From positions 930,001-994,000 of the forward strand of contig NC_134018.1 of NCBI RefSeq assembly GCF_040712315.1: a stretch of DNA of 64,000 bases, in the 5' to 3' direction. The translations under genes were made by a program, and so were the position numbers. This stretch comes from Castanea sativa. Taxonomy: Eukaryota; Streptophyta; Magnoliopsida; Fagales; Fagaceae. Under the pieces are notes generated by a model. That model was not told where the DNA came from and did no database searches. It was given only the letters and a program-made list of their open reading frames with translations. Positions 43,481-54,915 of this stretch are shown here, one piece after another; position 1 is the first letter of the stretch; each line of letters starts with the position of its first letter.

Positions 43481-44172
43481 TGTTGGTGCAAACACAATGA
43501 TAATAGAAATAACACGAAGAGAAACTGAATAATACTTCTGATTTTTTATTAATTTAAAGAAAGAGATTACACAACATTATTTGGACTGAGGCGCAGTACT
43601 CGCTCTCTTTAAGAAGATTCAAGTCCTTGGTTGGCTAAACTTTATAGCCGGTGTAGACCGTCTCGGACTTGTCTCCCCCAAGATACAACAACCTAACAAG
43701 TGTCGTATGGCTAGAACAATCTCTGCACAAAGTATTTAAGTCCAAAACTCCACCAGAAAAACATCATTTCTTGCCAAGAATCTCTATTTTTTTAGTGTAT
43801 ATTGCAGTCACTTGGATTGTGTCTAAATGAGTCTATTTATAGGCTCAATGGGTCTCACAAAATTACTACCCAAATTAATCTGATTAATTAGGTCCATTAT
43901 TCTGATATAGTAATTTGGGATTAAAAAATATAGTCTATTATTCTAATTAGGTCCATTACATCCTCATTGCGCACGTATCTGGTCCAATATTTGAGACAAT
44001 TCATGTTAGCCCATTAATCACCACAATTAAAAAGAACAAAATAGTCTCTCTTTTTCAATGTGGAATTAAACATTTTCACTAACTCCTCATCTTCCACATT
44101 CACTCCCACATCTTTACATTTATGTTATAAAATTTATTCATTTTAATTATTTAATATTAAAATACTTCAACA
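43481..44172 (-). mobile_element. Solo LTR, 5-bp TSD GCATG
   Basis: A 692-bp element, TGTTGGTGCA..CTTCAACA, flanked by perfect GCATG (43476-43480 and 44173-44177). The other GRF blocks read ACTGGCATGCAGTTC with one GCATG, an empty site. On the minus strand it starts TGTTGAAG and has a TATA box CTATAAATAG (43842-43833), so the LTR points left. The same family starts at 63558 in the opposite direction. No internal region, hence a solo LTR left by recombination. Confidence 0.92.
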
Positions 44173-44177
44173 GCATG

Positions 44178-44885
44178 CAATTACGTACCTCATTTTATAA
44201 TTAAATTCTTCAGAGAGCATGCGATATTAGAATAATGGTTAAATGATTTTAGAAGGAGATAAAAGAATGGGAGAAAATTAGGCAGTAGATGCACCATGCT
44301 ATGACTCTCTCAGTATCGCGTGGATCATGAAAACTATGAAAAAAGATAGAAAGAAAGAATATTGAATTTGCAACTCATTGGAATTTTGACAATACTGTAA
44401 AAGGAAACATTTAGAAAAATGAGAAGTTGAGACCCTTGAATCTTTGTTCATAAAACACACTTTAAGTTCTCAACCAATCTGGCAGAAATTAAATTTATAG
44501 CAGAAATTTGTAAATTAAAGATGATAGATTTTCCAGAGATACAAGTCTATGGGAGAAAAAGAAGAAGATAAAGTCAAAGTTCAGTTTGGTGTTTAGAAGA
44601 GTCTTTATATATAACTTTCTGTTAACACATTTGGAAGATTATTCAAAGTTGTGTGTGATAGTAAGTAAGGAATGCATATCTTCTGTCTCAAAGTCCCTCA
44701 GTCTCACTCCCAAAAAAAAAAAATTCCCTCTCAGTCCATGCTCCACCACTCAACAGGTTACATGTGTCTACTTATATTTTTTTTATTCTTAATTCTTCAA
44801 TGTCTCTTTAAGCTATAGGTATTGTAAGTTAGCTTACTATTGTAAACGTTAGTCGAGAATAGATGTTCCAGTTAAAACCTTTTTT
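44178..44885 (+). repeat. GRF block 3, right part
   Basis: Continues the block after the solo LTR (TTTTATAATTAAATTCTTCAGAG.., GGGAGAAAATTAGGCAG, CCAGAGATACAAGTCTATGG). The 68-residue frame at 44586 has no domain. Confidence 0.75.
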
Positions 44886-44889
44886 TTTT

Positions 44890-45015
44890 AGAGACTTTTA
44901 ATTTTGACGTTTGCTCCTAATGATAGCTATTTATTATCAAACTAAAACACCAATTGATTTTTAGTATAGATGGGGATTGAATCGCAAATCTCTTATTCAT
45001 TCATCAGGAACTTAA
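44890..45015 (-). mobile_element. tRNA-derived SINE, copy 3 (degraded)
   Basis: On the minus strand: TGAATAAGAGATTTGCGATTCAATCCCC (B-box region), then CTATACTAAAAATCAATTGG and TTTTAGTTTGATAATAAATAG, matching copies 1 and 2. The A-box head is mostly lost. Confidence 0.7.
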
Positions 45016-46375
45016 AAGTGATAAAAAAATATATACATATTATTAGAATTCAGAAGACATCACATGGCTCTTTTTTCTTTAGTTTAATTTTTGTTTTCTT
45101 CAGCCCTTAGGTGCGATTGTGAATGTTTGATCACCTGCAAAGACATTTCACACCTCTTTCACTTTTCTTTCAACTCCAGTGGCTTGTGTCTACCATGAAT
45201 CTGGATATTTGTAAGACTTAAAACTTTTTTTAATACAAAATATAAATTTTACTCTAATCTAATTCAAGCATATATGTATGTAAAACTCTCTTTTAGAAAT
45301 TTGAATTCCAATCATCATGCTAAGAGTGCACAGTGGTGTAAGACTTAAAACTTAAAAAGATGTTAACGTATTAAGAATAGAAAGAAAAAAAAATAGATGT
45401 GTGTTATCCGTTGAGTAGTGAAACGTGCATGAACGGGGACAAGAACTTTGAGGTAGAGGATGCGCATTTGAAGCAACTAATTAATTTTCTATTCTTTTAT
45501 TTCATGCTCCTAATATATGCAAAACAAAGATGACATAAAAAATAATAATAATACAAAAAAAATGATGATTTTGCTTTTTGAATAGCCTTCAAATTTACAA
45601 TAAGAAAAAAAAATAGCCTATAAAAATAAAAAAACGCAAATTAGAAATGAAAACTTAAAATGGAAATATCCGTTCACATATATTTTCACAAAATGCATGA
45701 AGTTATTGTGCGCTTTATTAATCAATTTTGAATATGCTGTTGAATTTGACATTTCTTTCTTATTTGAGTATTGCTCTTAATTACTTTTCTAGTCCACATG
45801 TGGGTTCTATTTTATTTTGGAGTCAAGATTAATGTTTGCTAATGCATGATTGAGTAAAGAACTATACATTTGGTACTAGATGATTTGTTTCAATGGAAAT
45901 CAAGATGTCAGTCTCCCCTCCCTTCCCTCCAGTAGGAATCTTATTGAAAAAGGTTTCTTACTCTTTTGGAAACGCAAAAATGTAATCAAAATGTTACTAT
46001 CTACTTAATTTCTAATTGTAAAATCTGAAATTTTTTTTTATCTGCAGTAATCATTAAGATGTTATAATTCTAGATGTTGATATATGGTTAAAAGAATACG
46101 CCAACTTGCTCATTATTAGGATACTGGTGTAGCCCTCCAATGGCCACGATAAGTTACTACTTCCTTGCTTTCGTTAAGGTTGGTATTGAAACTAAAAAAA
46201 AAAAAAACTTTATAAAGGGTGTCATACAGGTCCTTGCATCTACACGGCAGCTAGGATTTAACAATAGTATAAGTTCAAAAAGTATGGTCATGTATAGTCG
46301 TTTATGCATGGGCATCTACAAAAGGTTGATTAGCCAATACTACAAAAAAAGAAAAGAAAAAGGAAAAAAGAAGTG
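45016..46375 (+). repeat. GRF block 3, outer part; no gene
   Basis: 45815-46060 matches 41695-41990. The remainder is AT-rich. The 91-residue frame at 46140 lacks any recognised motif and has an internal poly-Lys run from an A tract. Confidence 0.6.
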
Positions 46376-46379
46376 TAAA

Positions 46380-47305
46380 GTTTTAAATCCCTGTAAACTA
46401 GATTGTTTAATCTAATTAATTAACCAAGTGAATACTTAGGTTTATTATTCAGATCTAGGTTAAAACAAAACAATCATATCATGCAAATTAGTGGAAAAAT
46501 ATAAAAAATACAAAGATCTGATGACCCAAGAAAACCAAACCGGTAAAAAACCTGGGAATGATTTAACCTAGCTATTTTCAAGGTAAAAAACAAATTCACT
46601 AAGAAAGAATTGAAGTTTGTATAATAGAATTTAGACCACTAACATTCTATTACTACCTCAACTAGAAAACTTACTACCACGACCCTATAATAGCTTTGAG
46701 TCCGTGTACTACTTCTTTCATTAATCTACTGCAACCACAAGTTCTCCTACCTGTGAATATTGATCTTCTTGAATGTTCTTTATGTAGCAACTGAAGTAAC
46801 CACCAAGTTTTTGATGTGAATCTTGATCTTCATAGCTCTATGTGTTCGTATGAAGGTAAACATCTCTAAATCTCACAAAAAGATTCAACACACAACTTAT
46901 CAAAGACTCTAGAGAGCTTTTGGGTACAAAGCCCTAAATCTACAAAAGAGGCACACTCTTCTCTCTTTAAAAAGTATTTTAAAAATGTGCTTAGAGTTTC
47001 CTTTATATACTAGAAGAAATAGATCTGAAACCCTAATCCTTTATGGGCTTGAACTGCTATATGGGCCTAATTAAAATTCTGTAGATACATGTTTCGATCG
47101 GTTGAGCCTGTTTTTCGATCGACCCGACCAATTGAAACAGGCAGTTTCTGAACTCTTCTTTCTACAGTTTGTATATTCTTGAATCTTGACTTGAATCACC
47201 TTGAGCATTGTCTAATAATACCTATAGACTCTAGGATTTATATCTAAACAAGTTTGTGTTCATGATTTGCCAATTGTTCTAAATTTTTAGAACTTAACAA
47301 AAAGA
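46380..47305 (-). mobile_element. LTR-like element, family L1, inverted copy
   Basis: Reverse complement of 50351-51250 over most of its length. Minus strand: GTTAAGTTCTAAAAATTTAG, AATCATGAACACAAACTTG, TTCGATCG motifs (47090-47125), a TATATAAAGG box (47007-47016) and CCTAGATCTGAATAATAAACC near the far end. No coding capacity. TATA box, length and ends resemble a solo LTR. The flanking duplication is unclear. Confidence 0.7.
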
Positions 47306-47344
47306 AGTATAATAATAATGAGAGCCATGTTAATAGCCTGCTGC

Positions 47345-47880
47345 CTAGTTCCTGTGAAAATCAAAAGATAGAGTAAAACAAAAAAAAAAAACAAAAAAAT
47401 TGAAAAGTGAATGGAAAGTGGCACCACCAGAAAGTAAGGAACAAGGTTTGATGAAAGTGAGCCTGAAAAGTTGAAAAGTGGGGATGTTACAAGCTAAAAA
47501 GAGGGAGTTTAAAAAGCAATGGAACAAATAAAAAGAGCAAAAAGCTGAATAAAGGGGCATGGCTGAACATGAAATTAGAAGTTGCGGAGGGAAAATTGAC
47601 GCAAATTGCTCCATGAACTGATCAGTTAAGAGAAAAAATGGAAAAAAACAGCTTTTCAGTTTCTCTATAAATTAGAGAGGAACACGTGAAACAAAAAGCA
47701 AGCAAATACACACAAAAAAAAGAGCAAGTACACACATAGCAAAAACATTGAGAGAAGAAAAAAAAGAGAGGCACGGACAGAGAGAGCAATATCAAGCATA
47801 GGAGGAATATGTAGTATAGATTTGTATATGGGATTTCATCAATCCCTCTCTTCTCTCTCTCTCTCTCTCTCAAATATGAA
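47345..47880. other. No gene; A/G-rich plus strand with (CT)n
   Basis: Purine-biased sequence with a (TC)n run at 47850-47872. The minus-strand frames (47345-47614 and 47622-47873) are rich in Phe, Leu and Cys because of composition, with no conserved signature. Confidence 0.5.
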
Positions 47881-47885
47881 CTTTT

Positions 47886-48180
47886 GGCTGGTAAAGCAAA
47901 TAGGGTCAGGTTTCATGGGGAGTTCCTAACTTCATTCGTGAAACTTTAGATACGAGTCCCTAACTTGTAAATTCTACTTGAGAATTACCAAATAAAAATT
48001 CTCTCATCTTGGCATTACCAAAATCTCTTTCTCTCACCCTTCTTCAAATCTAAATTTTTTATTTGGTAAAACAAATAAGGTTGGGTTTCATGAGGAGTTC
48101 CTAACTTCATACATGAAGCTTTATATACGAGTTCCTGACTCGGAAATCTTATTTGAAAATTACCAAATAAAAATTCTCTC
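47886..48180 (+). repeat. Direct repeat, two units of about 125 bp
   Basis: 47886-48015 and 48060-48180 share GGTAAA.CAAATA, GGTTTCATG.GGAGTTCCTAACTTCAT and AATTACCAAATAAAAATTCTCTC. The second copy leads straight into the minisatellite at 48209. Confidence 0.85.
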
Positions 48181-48208
48181 AAGTTGTGGTGCAATGTCTT
48201 TTTTAATT

Positions 48209-48770
48209 GGAATCCTTGATTCTACCAAATTAATGAAGTCTTTGATTCTATCACATTTTAATGGAGTCTTTGACTCTACTCAATTAATTGAAGTTCTTGA
48301 CTCTACCATTTTAATTAGAATCCTTGATTCTACCAAATAAATGGAGTCCTTGACTCTATCACATTTTAATGGAGTCCTTGACTCTACACAATTAATTGGA
48401 GTCATTGACTCTACCATTTTAATTAGAATCATTGATTCTACTAGAATTAATGGAGTCATTGACTTTACCATTTTATTTAGAATCCTTGGTTCTACCAAAT
48501 CAACGGAGTCCTTGACTCTATCATTTTATTTAGAATCCTTGATTCTACCAAATTAATGGAGTCTTTGACTCTATCTCATTTTAATGGAGTCTTTGACTCT
48601 ACCCAATTAATTAGAGTCCTTGACTCTACTATTTTAATTGGAATATTTGATTCTACTAAAATTAATGAAGTCCTTGACTCTACCATTTTATTTAGAATCT
48701 TTGATTCTACTAAATTAATGGAGTCCTTAACTCTACAAAATTTATGGAGTCCTTGAATCTCAAAATTATT
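48209..48770 (+). repeat. Palindrome-centred 27-bp minisatellite with higher-order structure
   Basis: About 21 units of 26-28 bp. Each unit has a 13-bp inverted core, either GAGTC-nTT-GACTC or GAATC-nTT-GATTC, and an AT-rich spacer. Four spacer types follow in a fixed order: A core + TACCAAATTAAT; G core + TATCACATTTTAAT; G core + TAC.CAATTAATT; G core + TACCATTTTAATT. Units 1-4, 5-8 and 13-16 form such tetramers of about 108 bp; 9-10, 11-12 and 17-18 are shortened dimers; 19-21 are decayed. Plus-strand frames stay open and give LDSTILIRI-type repeats, considered non-coding. Confidence 0.93.
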
Positions 48771-49494
48771 TTAAATAAAGTGAGGATTTTAATTCCTTCA
48801 AAATCCAACATGACTAATTCTTTGGGATTTGTAATGTCCTAATCAAGATTGGAGTTAATAACTTACAAAATGACCATAAAAATTGAATTAAGGAAATTTT
48901 CTAATTCCCAATGTTCATACCAAAAAATATAAATACCAAAAATTGTTTCAAAAGAGTTTTCTTTCCCTTAATTAAATTTGGGAACCTCAATCAAAATTCC
49001 TACAAAGAAGTAAATGAAAGAAAGGAAAAATTGTTTGGGCATTCAACGTTTCAAAGAGAGAATCCTTGGTTCAATTTCCATAAAAACATGGACCTTGATT
49101 TATCCTTGAGATTAAAATCAATTATCTCACTCCAAAAGCAAAATTAAGTCAATACTTAATTAAATACAAAGTATTTGACATAAATATCCATCATTTAAAT
49201 TGGGCAAAATCAATTAAGGACTTTAAATCTAAAACCTCAAATTAAGAACTATGAATTGGCTTGATCCTCGCCAAGGGTACATAGGCAACCTAAATAATTT
49301 TTTAGGTGTAGCCACAAATAAATAAAAACACATATTCCCTTAAACATAAAAATAAATAAATTTATGTACAAAGACGACAGGGTTGGAATCAAAGAGTATT
49401 TCCCTTGAAATAAGGGATTGTAATTAAGAGATACATTATCTTGAATGCGCACTACTCACATTAATAAAACTCATACGCCAAAAGGCTTATGAGT

Positions 49495-49645
49495 GAAATT
49501 ATGTTTGACGAATTTGACTAATTTGACGATATTTGTTAAACATAATTCGATGACGTTTGTTAAACATAATTTGGTAACGTTTGTTAAACATAAGTTGACA
49601 ATATTTGTTAAACATAATCTAACAATTATTGGTAGACATTAGTTA
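49495..49645 (+). repeat. 25-bp tandem repeat (about 5 units)
   Basis: Units of the type GACGTTTGTTAAACATAATT, where TTTGTTAAACA recurs five times with a 24-26 bp period. The core GTTAAAC is itself nearly palindromic (GTTTAAC-like). Non-coding. Confidence 0.9.
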
Positions 49646-49739
49646 ACCATTTTCGTCACCAGTTGGACATAAGCACATTTTTTTTTTTTTATGTATTTTT
49701 TTTTTCTAACATTACTTGTTTGGTTATTTTTTTTTACCC

Positions 49740-49975
49740 TTTGATTGAAATGCTTAGGCGTTCTATATGGTATAGAATATCTGACCAAAGTTTGCAAGGA
49801 TCGGTCAATTAGATTTTTGTTATTTATTTTTAGCAAAAATACCAATTTGTTCCACACATTTTGGTAACAGTCAATTTGGCCTCTGTCATTTTAAACTTGC
49901 AGTCAGTTCAATTCTTATTGTTAATTCACTAGGGACATGAATTAATAGTCAGGACCAAATTGACTGCAGTAGTTT
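49740..49975 (+). repeat. Repeat shared with 1104-1282
   Basis: Same order of AAAGTTTG..GGATCGGTCAATTAGA, TTTTTGTTATTTATTTTTAGC and ATTTTGGTAACAGTCAATTTGG. Confidence 0.6.
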
Positions 49976-50350
49976 CAAATTGTTTAGAAACAACGTTCTA
50001 TGATTGGCTTTTTAGCTTCAAACCATTCTAATCAAAGTGCTTAGGGGCTTAGGGAGAAATATTTCAAGTAGCGTGGTTAGCAACATGTTATAATTATTTC
50101 TAAAAAAAAAAAGGTTGGTGATAATTAGGTTAAGATTTTCTCTCTTTGTAGCAAACAAAAATAACTTTCTAAAATATATTCTGAGTCGTGCTATAATATG
50201 ACGTTTTATACTCTTGCATGTAGGGAACAAAAAAATAAGACAACATTGACTTAGTCAAAACATGTTAGATTTAGCTCTCCTATTTTTTGATCGATCAAGT
50301 CATATCAAGAATTCGCTTTTGATAAATTGAGTGTCAAGGCAGTCAAAATT

Positions 50351-51250
50351 GTTGAGTTCTAAAAGTCTAGAATAATTGACAAATCATGAACACAAACTTG
50401 TCTAGATATAGATACTAGACAATGCTCAAGGTGATGTAAGTCAAGATTCAAGAATATACAAGCTGCAAAAAGAAGAATTCGAAATCTACCAGGTTTGACC
50501 GATCGAAAGACAGGTTCGATCGATTGAAACACGTATCTGCAGAATTTTAAGTTCGGCCTAACAGCAGTTCAAACCCATTAAGGATTAGGGTTTCAAATCT
50601 AATTCTTCTAGTATATAAAGGAAATCATAAGCACGTTTTTATAAGGCTTTTCAGATATAGAAGAGTGTGTCTCTTTTGTATCTAGGGTTTGTACCCAAAA
50701 AGCTCTCTCATGTCTTCTACCGATATTATTTCTTGAAGAATCTCAAGATCTAGTGTTGTCAAAGTTGCTACCTTCTCTAGTCATCAAAGGTGCTTATGAT
50801 CCAAACCTTCAAGGGTGGTCTTCAAGTCACAAACAGGAGAGTTTGTGTTGCTAAGCCTTTGAGTAGAGTTTCAAAGTCACAAATGTAGGTGTTTGTGTTG
50901 CAAAGTTCAAAGAAAGAAGTAGTCTGTGGACTCAAAACTATCATGAGATTGTGATAGTAAATTCTACATGTTGTAGCAATAGGATGTTAGTGGTCTAAGT
51001 TTTATTGTAAACCTCAATTCTTTCTAGTGGATTTGCTTTTTACCTTGAGAATAACTAAGTTAAATCTTCCCCAAATATTTTACTAGTTTGATTTTCTTGA
51101 GTCATCATATTGTTGTGTTATTTACTTTTCTGTTGTTTTGCATGAAATGATTGTTTTCTTTTAACCTAGATCTGAATAATAAACCTACGTATTTACTTAG
51201 TTAATTAATTAGGTTAAAAAGTCTAATTTATAGGGATCTAAAGCCCAACT
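50351..51250 (+). mobile_element. LTR-like element, family L1, with 5-bp TSD AAATT
   Basis: A 900-bp insertion from GTTGAGTTCTAAAAG to GATCTAAAGCCCAACT, flanked by AAATT (50346-50350 and 51251-51255). MYB block 2 has the unoccupied site at about 34410-34420. Features: a TATATAAAGG box (50614-50623), TTCGATCGATTG motifs (50515-50526) and a long leader-like 3' half. No protein. The size, 5-bp TSD and promoter fit a solo LTR; the ends are GTTGAG..CAACT rather than a clean TG..CA unless the outer T is counted. Confidence 0.78.
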
Positions 51251-52281
51251 AAATTTTTTAAATTCTGTCTTCTTTGACATACATCTTGAACATTAGAACT
51301 TGAACTTCGATAACACATTACATACTCTATTGAAATCTTAACTTTCCACTTTGTCACCAAAATTAGGGTGCCTTTTATTCCTTTTACTATTATTGTTTTA
51401 GAATTGGTGATTGATTACTTTGGTTGAATTACAATTGGAATACACATAAATTATTCAATTAATACCAACTAATACCAACTAATCCACTGCATAAATAATT
51501 TGGGGTCTAAGATTTTCTAAAATGTTTTCCATGCTTTATATAAAATAAGTCAAAATGGTGACAAACATTTTCTATGAGAAGTGGGAGTAATTTTCTACAA
51601 TTTCCTTATGGCCTACCCCATTCATTTCTTCTTGCTCCTAAAACCATCACCACTACCACCTTCACTACCTTCACCACGACCATCGCTAATTCTATCACTA
51701 CCACCACTACTATCTTTGAGGCCGCCACCATTAGTACTCTCACCTAAACCGACATTGAGTCTATATGAAATACTAATGATTTTTAAGCGTATTAAATGAT
51801 GTATATAAAACGGTTTCAAGGTCATATTCAGATTTGCTACAATAAACAGTAAAACTAGTCACTCTTTTTGGAATTTTTTTTTCAAGGAAAATGTTTTCCA
51901 TTGAAACAAAGAAACAAAAGAAAGCATTTGAGAGAATATAATTATCATATCTAAGAAATACAAAAATTAATTTGAAATTACATGGGAAAATGGAATTGGA
52001 TTGGAAATCTCCACCGTTTCACCTCCCCTAGTGTGGACTGTATCATTTGTATGCATCATGTTCTGAAGCAAATAACATCATCAATTATAAATGTAGATTC
52101 TCTCTTTACTAATGTAGGAATCTATTTTCTTAACACTGAACTCCCCTCTATGAAATTATTACCTCATGAAACTCCCACCTTTTCTCATTCAATTAATCTA
52201 ATTTTTCACATTAAGAAAAACCTAATTAGTATATTGATAAATATTTCATTTATTCATTTAATATGAAAATGCATCAACGCG

Positions 52282-53807
52282 CTAGTTCACCAAATATGGA
52301 TCTTCATTAATTCTCTGGTAGTTCTCGACTTCTTGCATTGCCTCGTAGATGGAATCTATGCCTTCATTATAGCATGATTGAGACGCACTAAATCCTCCAT
52401 CTGCCAAGGGTTCTAGATAGTTATTTTGGATGTAGGTATTGTCCAATATAAAGGGTTCAGTCCAAAAGTCACTAAACGATTGTTCAAGTGTTTCCAATGT
52501 AGCGAGACTATCTTCTGCAGTCCAATTTATGCTAGATAAAGGTGCATTATCAATGCTCAAGTTTGAGAATTCACTATAAGATGTTTCTAGGGGTAATTGG
52601 GAACTCTCTTGAACTTGGTAAGAGGGAGAACTGCTTACAGAACTGTCAATTTCTGTTTTCCTTGCTATATCAGCATCATGTTGGTAAGCTTCATTGGATA
52701 GCGTTATCATCTTTGATGTTGTAGGATTTTTCTTGGTGCGCTTCTTCAGGTGGGCATGCCAATGGTTTTTTATGTCATTATCTGATCTCCCTGGCAAGCT
52801 TGCTGCAATCATAGACCATCTACAAAGAAAAATACATGGGGTTTTATATAGAGGTTTTTTTTTTTCGATGAATGAGAAGATTGTATTGCATCAAATGTCT
52901 AGAGTACAAAGTTCAAGTAACAACACCTATTAGCAGAACTGGAACACCAGTATATACACAAAATCTAACTCAATTTCAAAAGTTTATATGTAGTTACATT
53001 ACTATATATTTGTATTCACATATATAGGCTCATTGATAAATTCATTTTGAGTCATTTCAAAGAAAATCTGACTAATTATGGTCACATATCATGGTTACTT
53101 GCAGACACATTTAATGCAAACATAAGATGCTTATAAGTTTTCACCGTGCCAACATGTTTTTGCTAGATTCTTCAAAATGACTGGCATGCGTGAAGTACGT
53201 TTTGCTCATACATATTTGTTATCAAGTATGAAAACATGCAAACAAGAAAAAGCGCATGGAAAGAAGGGGTGATTTTGTAAATAAAGTTATGTTCATCCAA
53301 ATTCTTGTTGAAGATTTGGAAGTTTTAAGTCGGTACTTATTGCCTAGTTCTTCATGCAATTTGATGATCATAAGCTCTTCTTCTTCTGTGTAGTTTCCTC
53401 GTTTTACATCTGGCTGGAGGTAGTTCATCCATCGCAGTCTGCAACTCTTCCCACACCTTGATAAACCTGTAAACCAATGTATAACAAAAAAGGTTGATTA
53501 ACGTGAAGTACTGTAATGCCACAGGATTCCAATTTATATTTTTATATTTGGATTTTTCCAGGAAAGAAAAGTATGACAGAAAATGGACGACAATCATGAT
53601 AGTCAATAAAGGCAAATCATGCATAAAAATGAACAATAAAAGTAAAGGAAAAGGTTGTCATAAAAATTAGAACTATAAGTGCTTAAACAATGTTTCATTT
53701 TTTAGTATAATTTGAGAGAAGCCGAGGAATTAGACAGCCTTATTTATCTAGGCATTTCATGAGGCAGTTAACATGGTTAACCACTAATGATACATTTCTC
53801 TTTTTCT

Positions 53808-53842
<35 letters not shown>

Positions 53843-54030
53843 TACAAACGTCCTTCTTGGATTGATTTCTATCAGCTTTAAAGAGTTTCTTAATTACCTG
53901 CAAGTTTGGGAAGTTCCCGCCAATTCCAGTGGCCAAATCTCTGAATATAAGACCTCAGTTTATTATCTTCTTCTACACTCCATGCACCTTTCTTTAGTCC
54001 ATTTTTATCATAGAAGGGAGCTCTCACCAT
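52282..54030 (-). CDS. R2R3-MYB transcription factor (intact, three exons)
   Basis: Exons 54030-53898 (133 bp), 53466-53337 (130 bp) and 52819-52282 (538 bp) give 801 bp, 266 residues, with GT..AG introns in the two positions usual for plant R2R3-MYBs. The protein starts [19 protein letters not shown]2 carries Trp17, Trp37 and Trp57 with [10 protein letters not shown]3 carries Tyr70 in place of the first Trp, then Trp89 and Trp108 ([20 protein letters not shown]). The bHLH-binding motif of R3 is incomplete. The Ser/Thr/acidic C-terminus has [10 protein letters not shown] (202-211) and ends DPYLVN. It should act in the nucleus as a DNA-binding regulator. The N-terminus is like the MYB13/14/15 group, but this is a family-level guess. 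The neighbouring copy at 35466 is dead, so this is the likely working gene. Expression is not shown. Confidence 0.92.
53640..53855. repeat. Intron 1 segment absent from the pseudogene, with (TA)n
   Basis: About 190 bp between GTAAAGGAAAA and ACAAACGTCC, including a TA array (53808-53830). The pseudogene intron joins these flanks directly (about 36868). Either inserted here or deleted there; no clear terminal repeats. Confidence 0.7.
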
Positions 54031-54167
54031 CTCTGTAATTAAAAATTTAGGTCAAGTGATTCCCTAGCTCTAAGTAGCATATTTATACAAACAGTTTGAG
54101 TTGAAAAACGGTCAATAATTTCAGCCTTGAAGATGGACCTAGCTATCATATGTTTGGCCAAGATAAT

Positions 54168-54176
54168 AATATATAA
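54168..54176 (-). promoter_or_regulatory. TATA box candidate for the intact MYB
   Basis: The minus strand reads TTATATATT about 138 bp upstream of the start codon, with no upstream ATG of note in the leader. It is the only good TATA match in the first 200 bp. In the pseudogene copy the same place reads AATAATACAAAA, so the box is lost there. Confidence 0.5.
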
Positions 54177-54704
54177 GAAAGTAGGCGCCCAAAATGAAGT
54201 TGCAACGAAAAGGGCTTTTGAAAGCACTCTTTAATTATTCAGCAAAAAAAGAAGAAGAAAGCACTCTTTAATTAGAGTGTGTTACATGCTGCAGCATAAG
54301 CTGTGTTTGATTGTATAGAAGTCACTTCTTTACATTAGACAGCAAACAATGTTTGAAAAATGTGTACTAACAAGCACATGCCGATAAGATCGCTAGCGAC
54401 AGCAAAGTATTGATTTGAAATCGTGGTCAAATGCAAGATGACATCTTAATTACGTCAATTTCCCACATTTTCAATTACTCTAATGTGTCGCATGCTTCGA
54501 CAAAGTGGCAACTCTATATTATAGAAAGGGTGTTCAGTGTCGCAAGAACATTTTGAATTAACAAAATTTTTACTTCCAAAAGAAAAAGAAAAAAGAAAAA
54601 AGAATAATATATATACCCGCACTCACACAACTAACTAGTCTTGTCTGCCCTTTTAAAAATAAATACCAGAGAATCTCAATAATTTTAGTTCAATAAAAAT
54701 ATGA

Positions 54705-54915
54705 GTAATGTTAGATTCAAAATATTTATAACAAATTTTAGGTGATAAGTTATTATTGGTTTTAATTTTTTTTAGATAAAAGATAGAATTGGTTCTAATT
54801 TGGAATTACTACTAACATTACATTTTTAACCAACAATACCAGTTTGTTACTTATGATTTGTTGTGAAATAGTTGTTGTTAAAATATTATGGATGTAACAT
54901 TACGCTTTACTCAAA
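54705..54915. mobile_element. Fold-back MITE, family M1, copy 4
   Basis: GTAATGTTAGATTCAAAATATTTATAACAAATTTTAGGTG on the left; AATTTGTTGTGAAATAG..ATGTAACATTAC on the right. Slightly longer than the other copies because of an internal ~30-bp addition. Same place in the block as copy 1. Confidence 0.75.

Larger units (their letters stand above)
50160..54250 (+). repeat. MYB block, copy 3 (core)
   Basis: Collinear with 34170-37267, with a 900-bp LTR-like insertion (50351-51250) near the left. This copy continues right of 54250 through 55330-63557 with the same marker order as 3600-12600. It carries the only intact MYB. Confidence 0.9.

Noticed and set aside
47622..47873. Cys/Phe/Leu-rich minus-strand frame as a small membrane protein
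   Set aside because: It begins in a CT repeat, has no homologous copy in the window and no promoter-like sequence; composition explains it.
48113..48756. Repeat-peptide frames (LDSTILIRI units), considered as a repeat protein
   Set aside because: The period is a near multiple of three only in part of the array, both strands have similar frames, and unit lengths vary from 26 to 28 bp, which breaks the frame.
48209..48770. CRISPR-like array
   Set aside because: Units are contiguous without unique spacers, the genome is plant, and there are no cas genes. It is a minisatellite.
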